DNA from: Apostichopus japonicus
Taxonomy: Eukaryota; Echinodermata; Holothuroidea; Aspidochirotida; Stichopodidae
DNA: 64,000 nt
Assembly (NCBI RefSeq): GCF_037975245.1
Contig: NC_092575.1
Location: forward strand, 6,327,501 to 6,391,500
Reading direction: 5' to 3'
Shown here: piece after piece, positions 1-11,491 of the stretch
How the letters are laid out: each line of letters starts with the position of its first letter
How positions within the stretch are numbered: the first letter of the stretch is position 1
Notes under the pieces: generated by a model
What the model saw: only the letters and a program-made list of their open reading frames with translations
Told to the model about the DNA's origin: nothing
Database searches by the model: none
Translations under genes and position numbers: made by a program

Positions 1-1317
1 TTACTGTCTGATGTATAATACTAAGGTCACCATCCGTTCCTCGTATCAAATTAAAACGAATTTATAGATATCTTTATTTGGTAAATATTTAATATTCAAA
101 TTATGCTGTATCTTTGAAGAATAGGAAGCTCTTTTAAACATGATTAAAGTCTGATGTAAAATAGTTATCATCCGTTCCCCTCATCAAATTGAAAAGAATT
201 GAAAAATTCGCGATTATGGTCAAAATTTAACAAAATCATAAGGCTATAGCAAATTTGGACGAAAAATCAAGCTTCTCACATTTCCGTCTCGTTATGTTTA
301 ATTGATTCATGGGGTTCAGAAGCAAATGTTTATCATGTTTAAAGTGAAATTCTATTCGACTTGTCACCTTAATATATATATCTTTAACTATATTAGGTAA
401 ATATTTTACATTGAAATTATGCTGTATATTTAAAGAATAGTGAGCTATTTTAACCACTATTACTGTCCGATGTATAATAATAAGGTCACCATCCGTTCCC
501 CGCATCAAATTGAGAAGAATTTAAAAAGTCGCGATTTTGGTCGAAATTTAACAAAATCATAAGGCTTTAATAAGGCCTTCCAAAAAGGCCTTCCAAAGGC
601 CTTTTTCCAAAGGCCTTTTAAGGCCTTCCAAAAATCACAAGGCCTTCCAAAATGATCAAATTTGGACAAAAAATCAAGCTTCTCACATTTCAGTTTCGTT
701 CTTGATAATGGATTCATAGGGTTCAGAAGCAAATGTTTATCATGTTTAAAGTGAAATTCTATTCGACTTGTCACCTGAATATATATATCTTAAATTATGA
801 GGTCAATATTTAATATTCAAATTATGCTGTATTTTTAAAGAATATGGAGCTCTTTTAACCACTATTACTGTCTGATGTATAATACTAAGGTCACCATCCG
901 TTCCCCGCATCAAATTGAGAAGAATTTAAAAAGTCGCGATTTTGGTCGAAATTTAACAAGATCATAAGGCTATAGCCTTACAAAATGATCAAATTTGGAC
1001 GAAAAATCAAGCTTCTCACATTTTCGTCTCGTTATTCATAATTAATTCATAGGCTTCAGAAGCAAATGTTTATTATGGTAAAAGGTAAATTTTATTTGAC
1101 TTGTCACCTTAATATATATATTAAATTATATGAGGTCAATATTTAATATTCAAATTATGCTGTATTTTAAAATTTTAAAAATTTTAAAAGTCGCGATTTT
1201 GGTCGAAATTTAACAAAATCATAGGGCTATAGCCTTCCAAAATGATCAAATTTGGACGAAAAATCAAACTTCTGACATTTCAGTTCGTTCTTCATAATGG
1301 ATTCACAGGGTTCAGAA
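1..1317. repeat. ~325-bp satellite array, left block
   Basis: Direct tandem copies of an AT-rich unit. The landmark ACTGTCTGATGTATAAT recurs near 3, 149 (degenerate), 461 and 866, each followed by a shared stretch about CATCCGTTCC, GTCGCGATTTTGG and ATTCTATTCGACTTGTCACC. Spacing is about 310-330 bp except where 566-655 adds copies of AAGGCCTTCCAAA. The same satellite resumes at 11878. Small ORFs here are incidental. The array continues beyond the left edge. Confidence 0.85.
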
Positions 1318-1666
1318 GCGGGGGGCTGGAGGCGCCAGCCCCCCAGTGAAAAATATGGAGAGGCGGAAGTATCATTCCGCCCCCCCCCCGCTTCGCAAGT
1401 CAGAAAACCCCTTTTTCATTTCCAAATGAGAAAAAAATCTCATTTGGAGCACCAAATTGCATCTAAGGCCAGGTGAAAATGCAAAAGTTTTTACAAAATG
1501 GAGTCGGTGTTGAAGTGTGCTACATTGCACCAAATTGCATCTGAGGCCACCTGGAAATGCCAAAAAAATCCAAAGGGGAGGGGGACACCCCTCCCCTTAG
1601 ACCCCTCCCCCAGGCCGGCCATCAGTCTCCAGCTCCCCCACTCAAAAGTACCTTCCTACGCCACTG
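1318..1666 (+). mobile_element. hAT-like MITE, copy 1 (left end damaged)
   Basis: A GC-rich non-autonomous element. It starts in GGGGGGCTGG plus a palindromic GGCGCCAGCCCC, carries two internal copies of CACCAAATTGCATCTRAGGCCA, and ends in CCTTCCTACGCCACTG. Related copies are at 11492-11869 and 52932-53248. The expected left terminus (CAGTGGCGTAGGAACC type) is missing, about 25 bp having been lost between satellite and element. The right end is followed by GTTCAAAA (1667-1674), which matches the left flank of the 11492 copy. The 8-bp duplication and CAG/CTG ends are typical of hAT elements; superfamily is inference. Confidence 0.8.
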
Positions 1667-1674
1667 GTTCAAAA

Positions 1675-2048
1675 CCTTGCAATGTATTGCTCTAGCAATG
1701 CTGACGTTTTACATGTAACACATTTTTTTTGTAATATCGAATATTTTATTTTTAAAAGTTGGGTATCATTATTTTGCCTGATAGGTTTAATATGTATTCC
1801 ACTATTTTTTTTCTAAATTCCTTCAAATAATTAATTAATCAATCAATAATTATACCCTTTTCATTTTAGCTTTATCTTAATTCGTAACAAAAAATCATCA
1901 ACGTTGTTCTTTGGATCAAATATTACAATTTCCAGAAAACCAAGAGCAACACATTTACTAATTTAATATTCATTACTTTATTTAACACTCAGAAAGCTGG
2001 ATGATTTAACGATGCTTATGCACTTATAAGTAGTAATACACCTGTATT
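1675..2048. other. AT-rich non-coding stretch
   Basis: AT-rich sequence between the MITE and the next TIR element. No plausible exon, RNA or repeat was seen. It would be intronic if the receptor exons at 2493 still belong to a gene whose 5' exons lie to the left. Confidence 0.5.
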
Positions 2049-2364
2049 CATAGGCGTAGGAGCCATTTTTTTGGGGGGGGGGGCTGTAACGACTTGTCCG
2101 AAAAATATAACCAACATTTTTCGCGCGCGTTCAACATTTTAATGTACATATCATATAGGCGTTTACATTAGTAATGGAGATGAAGTCGGGCAAGCTTAGA
2201 ACTTTATTTCAATTACCAAGGACACTTTTGTTAACTATTCATTTCCTTTAGCAATTTATTTTCTTTCAGAAGGTGCCCAAAAATTACTCAGCATATGGCC
2301 CAAATTTTCACAAAAATATTTGGTGGGGGGGGGGGGGGACTGCAGCCCCCTCCTACACCTGTAG
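2049..2364. mobile_element. TIR MITE of the CATAGGCGTAGGAG family
   Basis: Begins CATAGGCGTAGGAG and ends CTCCTACACCTGTAG, imperfect terminal inverted repeats, with G- and C-homopolymer tracts just inside. The interior (TTTTTCGCGCG, then CTTTCAGAAGGTG and CTCAGCATAT) is shared with the element ending at 62528. No transposase ORF and no clear target duplication. Confidence 0.65.
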
Positions 2365-2492
2365 TATAATTATAAGGGATACGTCATTACATAAACTCAC
2401 GTCTTCCAGTTAATTATTTGACCATTATAAATTACAAATATTTATTTCATTTATTGCTACAGTTTTTCTTTTTCCATTTCATTTTCTTTAAG

Positions 2493-4607
2493 CTACCATT
2501 TCTGAGTCTTCTGGACCTAAGGAAAGTTCTCCAACTGAAATTATAGGGCTTCCACGTACATCGAAAATAACACAAACTTCAGATAAAACTGGTACGGTAG
2601 TAACTTAACTTTAAACGATAAATACGTCCAGGAAATATCGAAAGAAAGCAAAATATGACAGTTTCCATTTGGTATTTCGCGAGATTTTCTTCACTGACAT
2701 TAAAAACAACATTGATATACTATTACTATTTCTGGAGAGATTTATTTCAACGAAATACATTAATTATGTATATTATTTGCTTAGTACATTTTCTCAACTG
2801 AGACACTACTGTCTAGAGATGTTATTAACTTTCAGCAGGTAAAATATATTTATATATATTCTTTGTTCTTGTGTGTATAGTTCCGGTTACTTCTGAGAAA
2901 AAAAAAATTCAGTCATTGGTTTTATAGTTCTACAATGAACACAGACGAGCTGCATACAGTTGAACAACAACGAAAAGAAGATGGTAGAATATGTCTCAAG
3001 CTGAGACTGAAAAATTAGAGTAGAATCTTTATTACTTCAAAAAAATTCATGTCAAACATATTTATACTGATAACTTCTCAGATTTTAAAACGTCATTAGG
3101 AACACTGCGTGTAGTAGTAATAAACAGAATATTGTTTCAAACCAAAAATTATATTTCCCATAAATCAGTCATAGCTTAGCAGCTATATTAGTAATTTCTA
3201 GTGCTTTTAAGAGGTTGAGACTATTATGACAAGGATACATTTCATAGTCTAATCCACATGAAACATACTAAGCGTATGGCAAAGCTGAAGACATAAGCTA
3301 CCTACATTGTTTGTCAATTTGGAAACTCCTTTAATGACACCTATCATACTGAATGTATACACATCTGACGTGATAAGCACTATCTAGCTGTATATGTATC
3401 TTCGGTATTGATAACTCTTTATTTATTTAAAGAAAATAATTACCCTGAAAAATGGCAGTTTTATAATCCACCGAGATATGGGTCATAGCTTTGACGTTTC
3501 TATAGGTAGACTTCAGAAGAAATTTTCAGTGGCATTGTATTTAACAGTTGATTACAGCTACCATAAAACTGTAATGCACTATATGTGAGCCAATGGAAGC
3601 TGTATTTGTTTGAACAGGTTGTACTTGTAAACGTTTCTATAATGGAAGTGACATATCATGCTCATACCCGAAATATAAATGTAAAGTTGAGCACGTGTAT
3701 ACCAATTTAGTGGCTCAGCGGAACGTCCAGTTTATCTATTTGTTTGTTGCCATAAACAAACCAATTTGTCTTTACTCATAGAGAATGACAACGGCGGGAC
3801 AAGTCTTTGGATAGTAATTGTCGTAGATGTGGTTATACTGTTCTTAGTCCTTGGGTTTGTGGGCTTACTCTGGTACCGCTCAAGAAGGTAAATCGTATTA
3901 CAGTACACACAATTTGCTTTGCTTGGTTATGCTTAGTTATAAAAATGTTTTGAATTTTGAGCAGCGATGAAAGAATTCAATTTTGTATAAAGAAGAAATA
4001 TGTATAGGCCTATATTTGAAATAGTTACAAATCAGAGGCATTTATGTAAATATGTAAGTGTAATGAATATTTTGGAAACCATTCAGTGAATCGATGACGA
4101 AAGTATGGTTGGACAAGCATAAGTGATTTTACAATTTACTTCGACATTTCATTTATCCGAAAGAACTCTATAAAAATATTCATTCTGCGTGTATTTTACA
4201 GACAGGGAGGAGGAGTTGCTCATCCTGATAAAGTAGAGAATAACGGAACTGACGTCAGAGGGAATCAACTGGTCAATCACCATGGTGATGTCAATGACGA
4301 AATGGTGTACAATGGTGACCCTAAATATTACAGTATAAAAGATGGAGAAGTGAAAATACCAACATATGCTTTGCCTGATCAGGAAATGTTTAACAATCCT
4401 GATAGTTATGAAACCGTTGACAAGAAGGCAACGACTCAAAGCAAGGAAGATTTGGAAAGTGATCATCTTAACCATTTCCAGCATACAAATAAATCTTTTG
4501 AACAGATCGATAAGAATAAAGAGATAGTTGCTAATGCGAATGGCAATATGATCGATGAGGCTTCGATGAGAGAAGATAACGAATATTCCAGAAAAATATT
4601 CACTTAA
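2493..4607 (+). CDS. Type I membrane receptor, 3' exons (stalk, TM, cytoplasmic tail); 5' part not in window
   Basis: Three exons inferred from splice sites and phase: 2493-2591, 3782-3887, 4202-4607 (stop TAA). The acceptors (TTTCTTTAAG, TTACTCATAG, TATTTTACAG) and donors (G|GTACGG, AG|GTAAAT) join in a single frame. Exon 1 encodes a Ser/Thr-rich stalk. Exon 2 encodes a membrane helix, SLWIVIVVDVVILFLVLGF continuing to VGLLWYRSRR. The last exon gives a ~135-residue acidic tail with tyrosines in YYSIK, TYALP and YETV; YALP and YETV resemble SH2-binding motifs, but no strict ITIM is present. The layout suggests the end of an Ig-type receptor like the one at 55710. Ectodomain exons are not visible, so the gene is either cut by the left edge or broken by the rearrangement around it. 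The 3'UTR runs into a TIR element at 4728. Confidence 0.65.
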
Positions 4608-4727
4608 GAAAAAGAGGCAGATGTATTCTGTGACAGAAAGCCTCAATATGTAAACTATAAAATCACCGGGCATACCTCTAATTAGAAAGCTTAACTTGGT
4701 ATAAGGAAACCAGGGTGCAGGTCTGTA

Positions 4728-5838
4728 GGCGTCACACTGTCGCGAAGTTGACACCAGATGGCCATACGAATATGGAATTTTGAATTTCGCACGAAGATGG
4801 CCCCGAACTTGGTCAACAGCCAATCAACAGCCGAAGCAAGTACGATGCCTACAGAAGGTCACACGATGGCACCCGAACCACACACGAAGGCAACACGAAG
4901 ATGTGCATTTCTATTTAAGTAGTTTACCCGCAGGACACACGAATGCCACACGAAGGCCACACGATGGCTACACGACGACGTATTGATAAGTACATTGTCG
5001 AATGCTAGAAAGGCAAATAGCAAGAAATGACAAAGTGAAATCAAATAAGGCTTTGTTATTGTAAGAGGAGGTGCTGGGCCTGTAAGAAGTGCTCATCATG
5101 TTCTCTGAGGTACATCAAAAGAAGCAATGCTGCTGCTTTCTTTTTCCTGGTTGTCTCATAACCAAAGTATGCCATTCTGCAGGAACTGAATTGTGGTTAG
5201 TTGTGATTGTGATTGTAGCTTTGGGAGTTACACACGCCTCTACTCTGTAGAGTTGCTTAGGACTGTCTGTGGAAGATTCTTTGAGGCTGGCCTTTATATG
5301 TCCTCGTTACCATGACACCTGGGAAACGCCTGAGGTTCACAAATTCTGCTGTCTTCGCCGACACTGTGGTCCCATCTCGATGTCATCGTATTATATAATA
5401 CGATGGTTACTCGACGGCATTGCGAGGGCTTCACGTATTCGTGTTACCTTCATAAGACAATCGGGCAGCTTCTTGTTTCCTTCGTATTGTCTTCGTGAGG
5501 CGAAAATGCCCGATGGCACCGATGATCACACGAAGTAAAAAAGAAGATGACACGATTTGATAAGATGCCCTCACGATGGCCTTACGAAGGGCAAATTTAA
5601 CACACGAATTCAACACGAAAATGAACCTTCGCAAGGTCTTCGGGCAATTTTTTGGCATGCCAAAGATTTTGCCACCACTCACGAAGTTGCTGCCGGAGCC
5701 TGAAAAACTCCACCGGCGGTCATACGATGGCTTAAGATGCCCTCACGAATGGCCCGATGTTTTTACGATCAGAGCCGAATTTGAACATTTTCTTTATCGT
5801 GTGTCCATCTGATGTCAACTTCGGGACAGTGTGACGCC
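4728..5838. mobile_element. 1.1-kb TIR element with subterminal CACGAAGGCC repeats
   Basis: The left terminus GGCGTCACACTGTCGCGAAG and the reverse complement of the right terminus, GGCGTCACACTGTCCCGAAG, match over about 34 bp with two differences. Inside both ends are many short repeats of the type CACACGAAGGCCACACGATGG, in both orientations, giving a foldback-like structure. Short ORFs in it are repeat-driven and no transposase is encoded. No target duplication is obvious. Confidence 0.8.
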
Positions 5839-7581
5839 AGCATAAGGATCTCAGGATTTCCTTAGACGAGTGTTATGTATAGGAGGCGTAGCAGTATTCC
5901 ACAGAAAAAGAAAAAAAAACATAAATAAAATCGTGCACTCCTCACTTGTAAAGATTGTCCTCATAAATATTTTTAATTTTACTTTGATTGTGTATCAGCG
6001 AATGGAAACTGATAAGTGAAGACCGAAAGCCTCTAGCTCACCGTGAGGTGCCTTCCTTGATAAGTGGGAACCACGGTAATAGAGGACACGTGTAAAAAGT
6101 TAAAAACAGTTCAGTAGAAATAAGCAAAATGACTGTCCGTGCCTTTTCAAAGTTGTTTGTTCCATTTAATATGATAATAATTTATAGATCGTTTTCACAA
6201 TTTGCTATAGACTAGCATTTTCATGGGATTATGTTGAACACAAAGTAAATAAATATGGCCGCCATTTCTACGTTCCGTTATATGAGGAAGATGTACACTA
6301 TGGGAGATAATCAAGCCTTTTCGTTAATTATACTAAACAATTACTTTCTCTTTATCTAGATTATGATAGAAAACATATTCGAAGACTGGCATATTTAATT
6401 TTGGTAAATTTTGACGTTTTCTACATTGTAACAAATTATATTGCCCATTGTGTTTTTATGTTTTTACTTCATCTGTCTAATCTTCTTCATTTCTTGATTC
6501 AGTTAAATAAGATTATAATATTATTCAACAAGAAAGTAAAGGAATGGATAAAAGGAATCACATTCTACACTGATAATTATACTATTAGACAATTTTGTTT
6601 TCTCTAAAACACATGTACTAGAGTTACATCAGCCGTTAGTGGTGGACAGGCGACGTACAACTCTACTGCAGGAGTGACACACGGACCTCGAATAAGAATA
6701 CTAGTATCACCAGAGAATAGCAATGCACCAGTATGTACAGTACATAAAAGAAATGGGTTATAAACTTCACACATGGCCTTATCACTCATTTCACTACAGA
6801 TTGAACCAGAAATTATTATTAAAGTAATAGACATATAGGCAAACACTAAATTGGATGATTTAAGGCAGCGTCTTTGTAAAAGCTTAATGTTTAAATCACA
6901 TGTAATACGGTAATGCATTAATCTTGGAATAGATGATTCAGATAAATCGATGATGACAAACTTATTGTGATAAATACTTTCTAATTACACAGCTATGATG
7001 ACATTTCAACACCAACTGATTTGTATTTGTTATCCGTGAAGAATTAAAATCTGTTTAACATCTGCAGTCATAAACATTAATGTTTGCTACTTGGGTGTTG
7101 TTTACTATGTGACAAACCTATCGATCGGACAGGCCAATGCTTTTTTGAGTTTTAGTATGTTTTGAGTTTTAAGTTGTTAAATTTTTCTGTTTCTTCTCTT
7201 TCGTGAATGCTCCCTTTCACGCAATGAACAATCGTTGGCAAGAGGCATGCTTTGAAAAGGAGGTGTTGCCGCCATTACAAGGTCACTGGTCCATCCCACA
7301 AGCAAGCAGATGTATTTGCAAATGGAACAGTGTACAATGATTTTTTTTCATATGAAACAACCTGACACAAACAAGACAGCAGACACACACGTCTCTCACA
7401 AGTATGCTCCAAAGGTTCTTCATACTTAATTACAGATAACCCGCTAAATACAAAGTAACGCGAAACTATACAAGTTGAGCGAAAATGACATTTGAAACTT
7501 ACCACAAGCCCTAGAGACTTTACATAGTCTACACTTAACAATGTGGTGATATCACGGGATCTCTTCTATTTCAGACAGGTC

Positions 7582-7584
<3 letters not shown>
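5839..7584. other. Non-coding stretch
   Basis: AT-rich sequence with only short, compositionally random ORFs on either strand. No convincing exon, RNA gene or transposon end was seen. Confidence 0.4.
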
Positions 7585-7623
<39 letters not shown>

Positions 7624-7629
7624 TATGTA

Positions 7630-7692
<63 letters not shown>
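7585..7692. repeat. (AT)n microsatellite, left flank of the 371-bp array
   Basis: Nearly pure alternating AT with occasional TGTA or AAAT interruptions, running directly into the first partial unit of the tRNA-like array. Confidence 0.95.
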
Positions 7693-7693
<1 letters not shown>

Positions 7694-7993
7694 TATGAAA
7701 GTTTTTTCACTGTTCTTGATTTTCCAACTCATTACGATTTTCATTTATATATATTCATTTGCCTTTGTCGTTTACCTCCATTGCATTAACATAAAGTCTG
7801 TTCAAAGTATCTTTCGAGATCCGGCTTTAGGACTCACAAATGATTTTCGAGTTGGTTAGCATCATGTTTGATCTCTAGAGTAAGGCAAAATATGTCACCA
7901 TAAACAGAACTAGTATTGTTCGATAAAGGTGACAAACGCCTACAGTGGAATTACGATCTTCCTTACCGGTTTCGAACCTCTGGACATACAATC

Positions 7994-8067
7994 AGCGTCC
8001 ATAGCCTAGTGGTTAGGGTGTCCGCGTACAGAGCGGGAGGCCCGTGGTTCGAATCCCGGTGGAGGCT
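7994..8067 (+). tRNA. tRNA-like sequence, array copy 1 (probable tRNA-derived SINE head)
   Basis: The acceptor strands AGCGTCC and GGAGGCT pair 6 of 7. The A box TAGCCTAGTGG and B box GGTTCGAATCC match consensus. The anticodon stem TCCGC/GCGGG closes the loop GTACAGA, so a canonical fold gives anticodon ACA, which is unusual. The T stem needs a bulged T. TTTTTT follows as a Pol III terminator. It is probably transcribable but not a sound decoding tRNA. Confidence 0.6.
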
Positions 8068-8364
8068 GAAAGTTTTTTCACTGTTCTTGATTTTCCAACT
8101 CATTACGATTTTCATTTATATATATTCATTTGCCTTTGTCGTTTACCTCCATTGCATTAACATAAAGTCTGTTCAAAGTATCTTTCGAGATCCGGCTTTA
8201 GGACTCACAAATGATTTTCGAGTTGGTTAGCATCATGTTTGATCTCTAGAGTAAGGCAAAATATGTCACCATAAACAGAACTAGTATTGTTCGATAAAGG
8301 TGACAAACGCCTACAGTGGAATTACGATCTTCCTTACCGGTTTCGAACCTCTGGACATACAATC

Positions 8365-8438
8365 AGCGTCCATAGCCTAGTGGTTAGGGTGTCCGCGTAC
8401 AGAGCGGGAGGCCCGTGGTTCGAATCCCGGTGGAGGCT
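8365..8438 (+). tRNA. tRNA-like sequence, array copy 2
   Basis: Identical to copy 1 at +371 bp, with A box, B box and T6 terminator intact. Confidence 0.6.
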
Positions 8439-8735
8439 GAAAGTTTTTTCACTGTTCTTGATTTTCCAACTCATTACGATTTTCATTTATATATATTCAT
8501 TTGCCTTTGTCGTTTACCTCCATTGCATTAACATAAAGTCTGTTCAAAGTATCTTTCGAGATCCGGCTTTAGGACTCACAAATGATTTTCGAGTTGGTTA
8601 GCATCATGTTTGATCTCTAGAGTAAGGCAAAATATGTCACCATAAACAGAACTAGTATTGTTCGATAAAGGTGACAAACGCCTACAGTGGAATTACGATC
8701 TTCCTTACCGGTTTCGAACCTCTGGACATACAATC

Positions 8736-8809
8736 AGCGTCCATAGCCTAGTGGTTAGGGTGTCCGCGTACAGAGCGGGAGGCCCGTGGTTCGAATCCCG
8801 GTGGAGGCT
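8736..8809 (+). tRNA. tRNA-like sequence, array copy 3
   Basis: Identical to copy 1 at +742 bp, with A box, B box and T6 terminator intact. Confidence 0.6.
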
Positions 8810-9106
8810 GAAAGTTTTTTCACTGTTCTTGATTTTCCAACTCATTACGATTTTCATTTATATATATTCATTTGCCTTTGTCGTTTACCTCCATTGCATT
8901 AACATAAAGTCTGTTCAAAGTATCTTTCGAGATCCGGCTTTAGGACTCACAAATGATTTTCGAGTTGGTTAGCATCATGTTTGATCTCTAGAGTAAGGCA
9001 AAATATGTCACCATAAACAGAACTAGTATTGTTCGATAAAGGTGACAAACGCCTACAGTGGAATTACGATCTTCCTTACCGGTTTCGAACCTCTGGACAT
9101 ACAATC

Positions 9107-9180
9107 AGCGTCCATAGCCTAGTGGTTAGGGTGTCCGCGTACAGAGCGGGAGGCCCGTGGTTCGAATCCCGGTGGAGGCT
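9107..9180 (+). tRNA. tRNA-like sequence, array copy 4
   Basis: Identical to copy 1 at +1113 bp, with A box, B box and T6 terminator intact. Confidence 0.6.
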
Positions 9181-9477
9181 GAAAGTTTTTTCACTGTTCT
9201 TGATTTTCCAACTCATTACGATTTTCATTTATATATATTCATTTGCCTTTGTCGTTTACCTCCATTGCATTAACATAAAGTCTGTTCAAAGTATCTTTCG
9301 AGATCCGGCTTTAGGACTCACAAATGATTTTCGAGTTGGTTAGCATCATGTTTGATCTCTAGAGTAAGGCAAAATATGTCACCATAAACAGAACTAGTAT
9401 TGTTCGATAAAGGTGACAAACGCCTACAGTGGAATTACGATCTTCCTTACCGGTTTCGAACCTCTGGACATACAATC

Positions 9478-9551
9478 AGCGTCCATAGCCTAGTGGTTAG
9501 GGTGTCCGCGTACAGAGCGGGAGGCCCGTGGTTCGAATCCCGGTGGAGGCT
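9478..9551 (+). tRNA. tRNA-like sequence, array copy 5
   Basis: Identical to copy 1 at +1484 bp, with A box, B box and T6 terminator intact. Confidence 0.6.
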
Positions 9552-9848
9552 GAAAGTTTTTTCACTGTTCTTGATTTTCCAACTCATTACGATTTTCATT
9601 TATATATATTCATTTGCCTTTGTCGTTTACCTCCATTGCATTAACATAAAGTCTGTTCAAAGTATCTTTCGAGATCCGGCTTTAGGACTCACAAATGATT
9701 TTCGAGTTGGTTAGCATCATGTTTGATCTCTAGAGTAAGGCAAAATATGTCACCATAAACAGAACTAGTATTGTTCGATAAAGGTGACAAACGCCTACAG
9801 TGGAATTACGATCTTCCTTACCGGTTTCGAACCTCTGGACATACAATC

Positions 9849-9922
9849 AGCGTCCATAGCCTAGTGGTTAGGGTGTCCGCGTACAGAGCGGGAGGCCCGT
9901 GGTTCGAATCCCGGTGGAGGCT
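9849..9922 (+). tRNA. tRNA-like sequence, array copy 6
   Basis: Identical to copy 1 at +1855 bp, with A box, B box and T6 terminator intact. Confidence 0.6.
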
Positions 9923-10219
9923 GAAAGTTTTTTCACTGTTCTTGATTTTCCAACTCATTACGATTTTCATTTATATATATTCATTTGCCTTTGTCGTTTA
10001 CCTCCATTGCATTAACATAAAGTCTGTTCAAAGTATCTTTCGAGATCCGGCTTTAGGACTCACAAATGATTTTCGAGTTGGTTAGCATCATGTTTGATCT
10101 CTAGAGTAAGGCAAAATATGTCACCATAAACAGAACTAGTATTGTTCGATAAAGGTGACAAACGCCTACAGTGGAATTACGATCTTCCTTACCGGTTTCG
10201 AACCTCTGGACATACAATC

Positions 10220-10293
10220 AGCGTCCATAGCCTAGTGGTTAGGGTGTCCGCGTACAGAGCGGGAGGCCCGTGGTTCGAATCCCGGTGGAGGCT
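10220..10293 (+). tRNA. tRNA-like sequence, array copy 7 (last)
   Basis: Identical to copy 1 at +2226 bp. Its body is cut off after CATTACGATTTTCAT, where (AT)n begins. Confidence 0.6.
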
Positions 10294-10339
10294 GAAAGTT
10301 TTTTCACTGTTCTTGATTTTCCAACTCATTACGATTTTC

Positions 10340-10341
<2 letters not shown>

Positions 10342-10384
<43 letters not shown>
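10342..10384. repeat. (AT)n microsatellite, right flank of the array
   Basis: Alternating AT replaces the 371-bp unit in the middle of its TTTCATTTATATATATTCAT segment, so the array ends inside an AT-rich motif that could have seeded the expansion. Confidence 0.9.
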
Positions 10385-10387
<3 letters not shown>

Positions 10388-10408
10388 TTATCATTTTAAT
10401 TTTGACAG

Positions 10409-10475
10409 AATATTTTGATGCTTTCTTATACTTATCCTGAAGATACAATCTTCTGTATAGAAGGTTTCGATACTG
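10409..10475 (+). CDS. Candidate orphan exon (22 codons)
   Basis: An open stretch between a good acceptor (TTTTAATTTTGACAG) and a good donor (ACTG|GTAAGTTT). Only the frame starting at phase 0 is open; it reads NILMLSYTYPEDTIFC and on to EGFDTG, and ends with one base of a codon. That phase would fit the receptor exon at 2493, which begins with two bases, but 2493 lies upstream in this window. It could equally be a chance ORF. Confidence 0.2.
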
Positions 10476-11491
10476 GTAAGTTTACATATAGTTTTCAGTT
10501 TACCATACAGAGAAGGAATTATGTTGCAATCATTTAGGACATGAATATTCACCTATACAGTAACTTAGTATTAAAGTCACTCATTAATGAAATTTCAAGT
10601 TACGTATATTAGTATCAATATTATTTTTATTATTTGCCCGCAGTAAGATGTACATTGTGTAAAGGTATGGAACACTAGCTTATGCCGGTTGGTTTTTCAC
10701 ACACATGTCCAACACAGAAAGTAACATTATGGTGTTTTGAAAGAAATATGTACCTACTCTGTTAACTGAGACGTAATAACGGACATTGCTTTGTACTTGG
10801 AATTCATCCTTTCTGTTTTATATATACTTATATATAAGAGGAAGAAATCTTTGCTTAACTGGGCGTGTACTCGTGTACTCGCGTGCCCATGTGTTACAGA
10901 CATTTTTTTATAAGCCTCTTTTCATACTTATATCTCTCAAAATTGTTGGTACTGGTTAAAGTCAGTGAGCATACCTGTATGGAAAAAAAGTAAGTACAAA
11001 ACTTAGAACCTCAGGATCCCTCTGAAACAATACCGTCATTTTACTTCTTCTTTTCCTGTGTGCAGATATTCGAATAGTTTCCATGCCTACCAGTGGGAAG
11101 TATTTTCTTTAATATCAACTAGAAAAGACATTTTCAAGCCATTTATAGCTTGAAAAGATATTCACTTGAACAGTTCTGGCAAATGACCATGCACAAATAT
11201 GAATAAAATCAACATTTATACCGTTTTATGTATAATCATTTATCTCATAGGAGTGGAGAGATTACAATATGCGAGTATTTATGAACCAAATCTGTTGAAT
11301 TTTATAAGACGTTTATGACATGCGCTCTGCCTCCCTCGCCCTCAACCTAATCGTTTCTTTTCCTTCTATGCGAAAACCTATCGTGATACATATGTTGTCA
11401 TAATCGCAATTGTTCCTTGTTGGACATATTCCCTAATCACATAACAATCTTAGGTAGCTGCTGTTTCAGAGATGCTTATATATGTTCAAAA
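10476..11491. other. Non-coding stretch
   Basis: AT-rich and unique-looking, with no further exon or RNA recognised. It ends in GTTCAAAA (11484-11491), the left target-site copy of the next MITE. Confidence 0.45.

Larger units (their letters stand above)
7697..10341 (+). repeat. 371-bp tandem array, ~7.1 units, each with a tRNA-like Pol III cassette
   Basis: Seven full periods of exactly 371 bp; landmarks recur at 7916, 8287, 8658, 9029, 9400, 9771 and 10142. By eye the units are identical base for base. Each unit holds a tRNA-like sequence with A and B boxes and a T6 stretch a few bases after it, followed by ~290 bp of unique body. The array is flanked on both sides by (AT)n. The repeated 104-aa ORF is an artefact of reading through the tRNA-like part. 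A diverged relative of the 3' half is at 39931-39990. Confidence 0.95.

Noticed and set aside
2039-2363. Target duplication ACACCTGTA on both sides of the 2049-2364 element
   Set aside because: The right copy lies within the element's own terminus (TCCTACACCTGTAG, a variant of TCCTACGCCTATG), so the match is probably coincidental.
7994-8067. Functional tRNA-Cys with anticodon ACA
   Set aside because: The T stem needs a bulge, the acceptor stem has a mismatch, and A34 Cys anticodons are atypical. A SINE-type tRNA-derived unit explains it better.
7697-10341. CRISPR array
   Set aside because: Repeats are long, contiguous and contain no unique spacers, and the genome is eukaryotic.
7916-10351. 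Six identical 104-aa ORFs (and a shorter seventh)
   Set aside because: They read through the tRNA-like sequence and its flank in a tandem array. Such SLVVRVSAYRAGGPWFESR-type peptides are a familiar artefact of tRNA-derived repeats.
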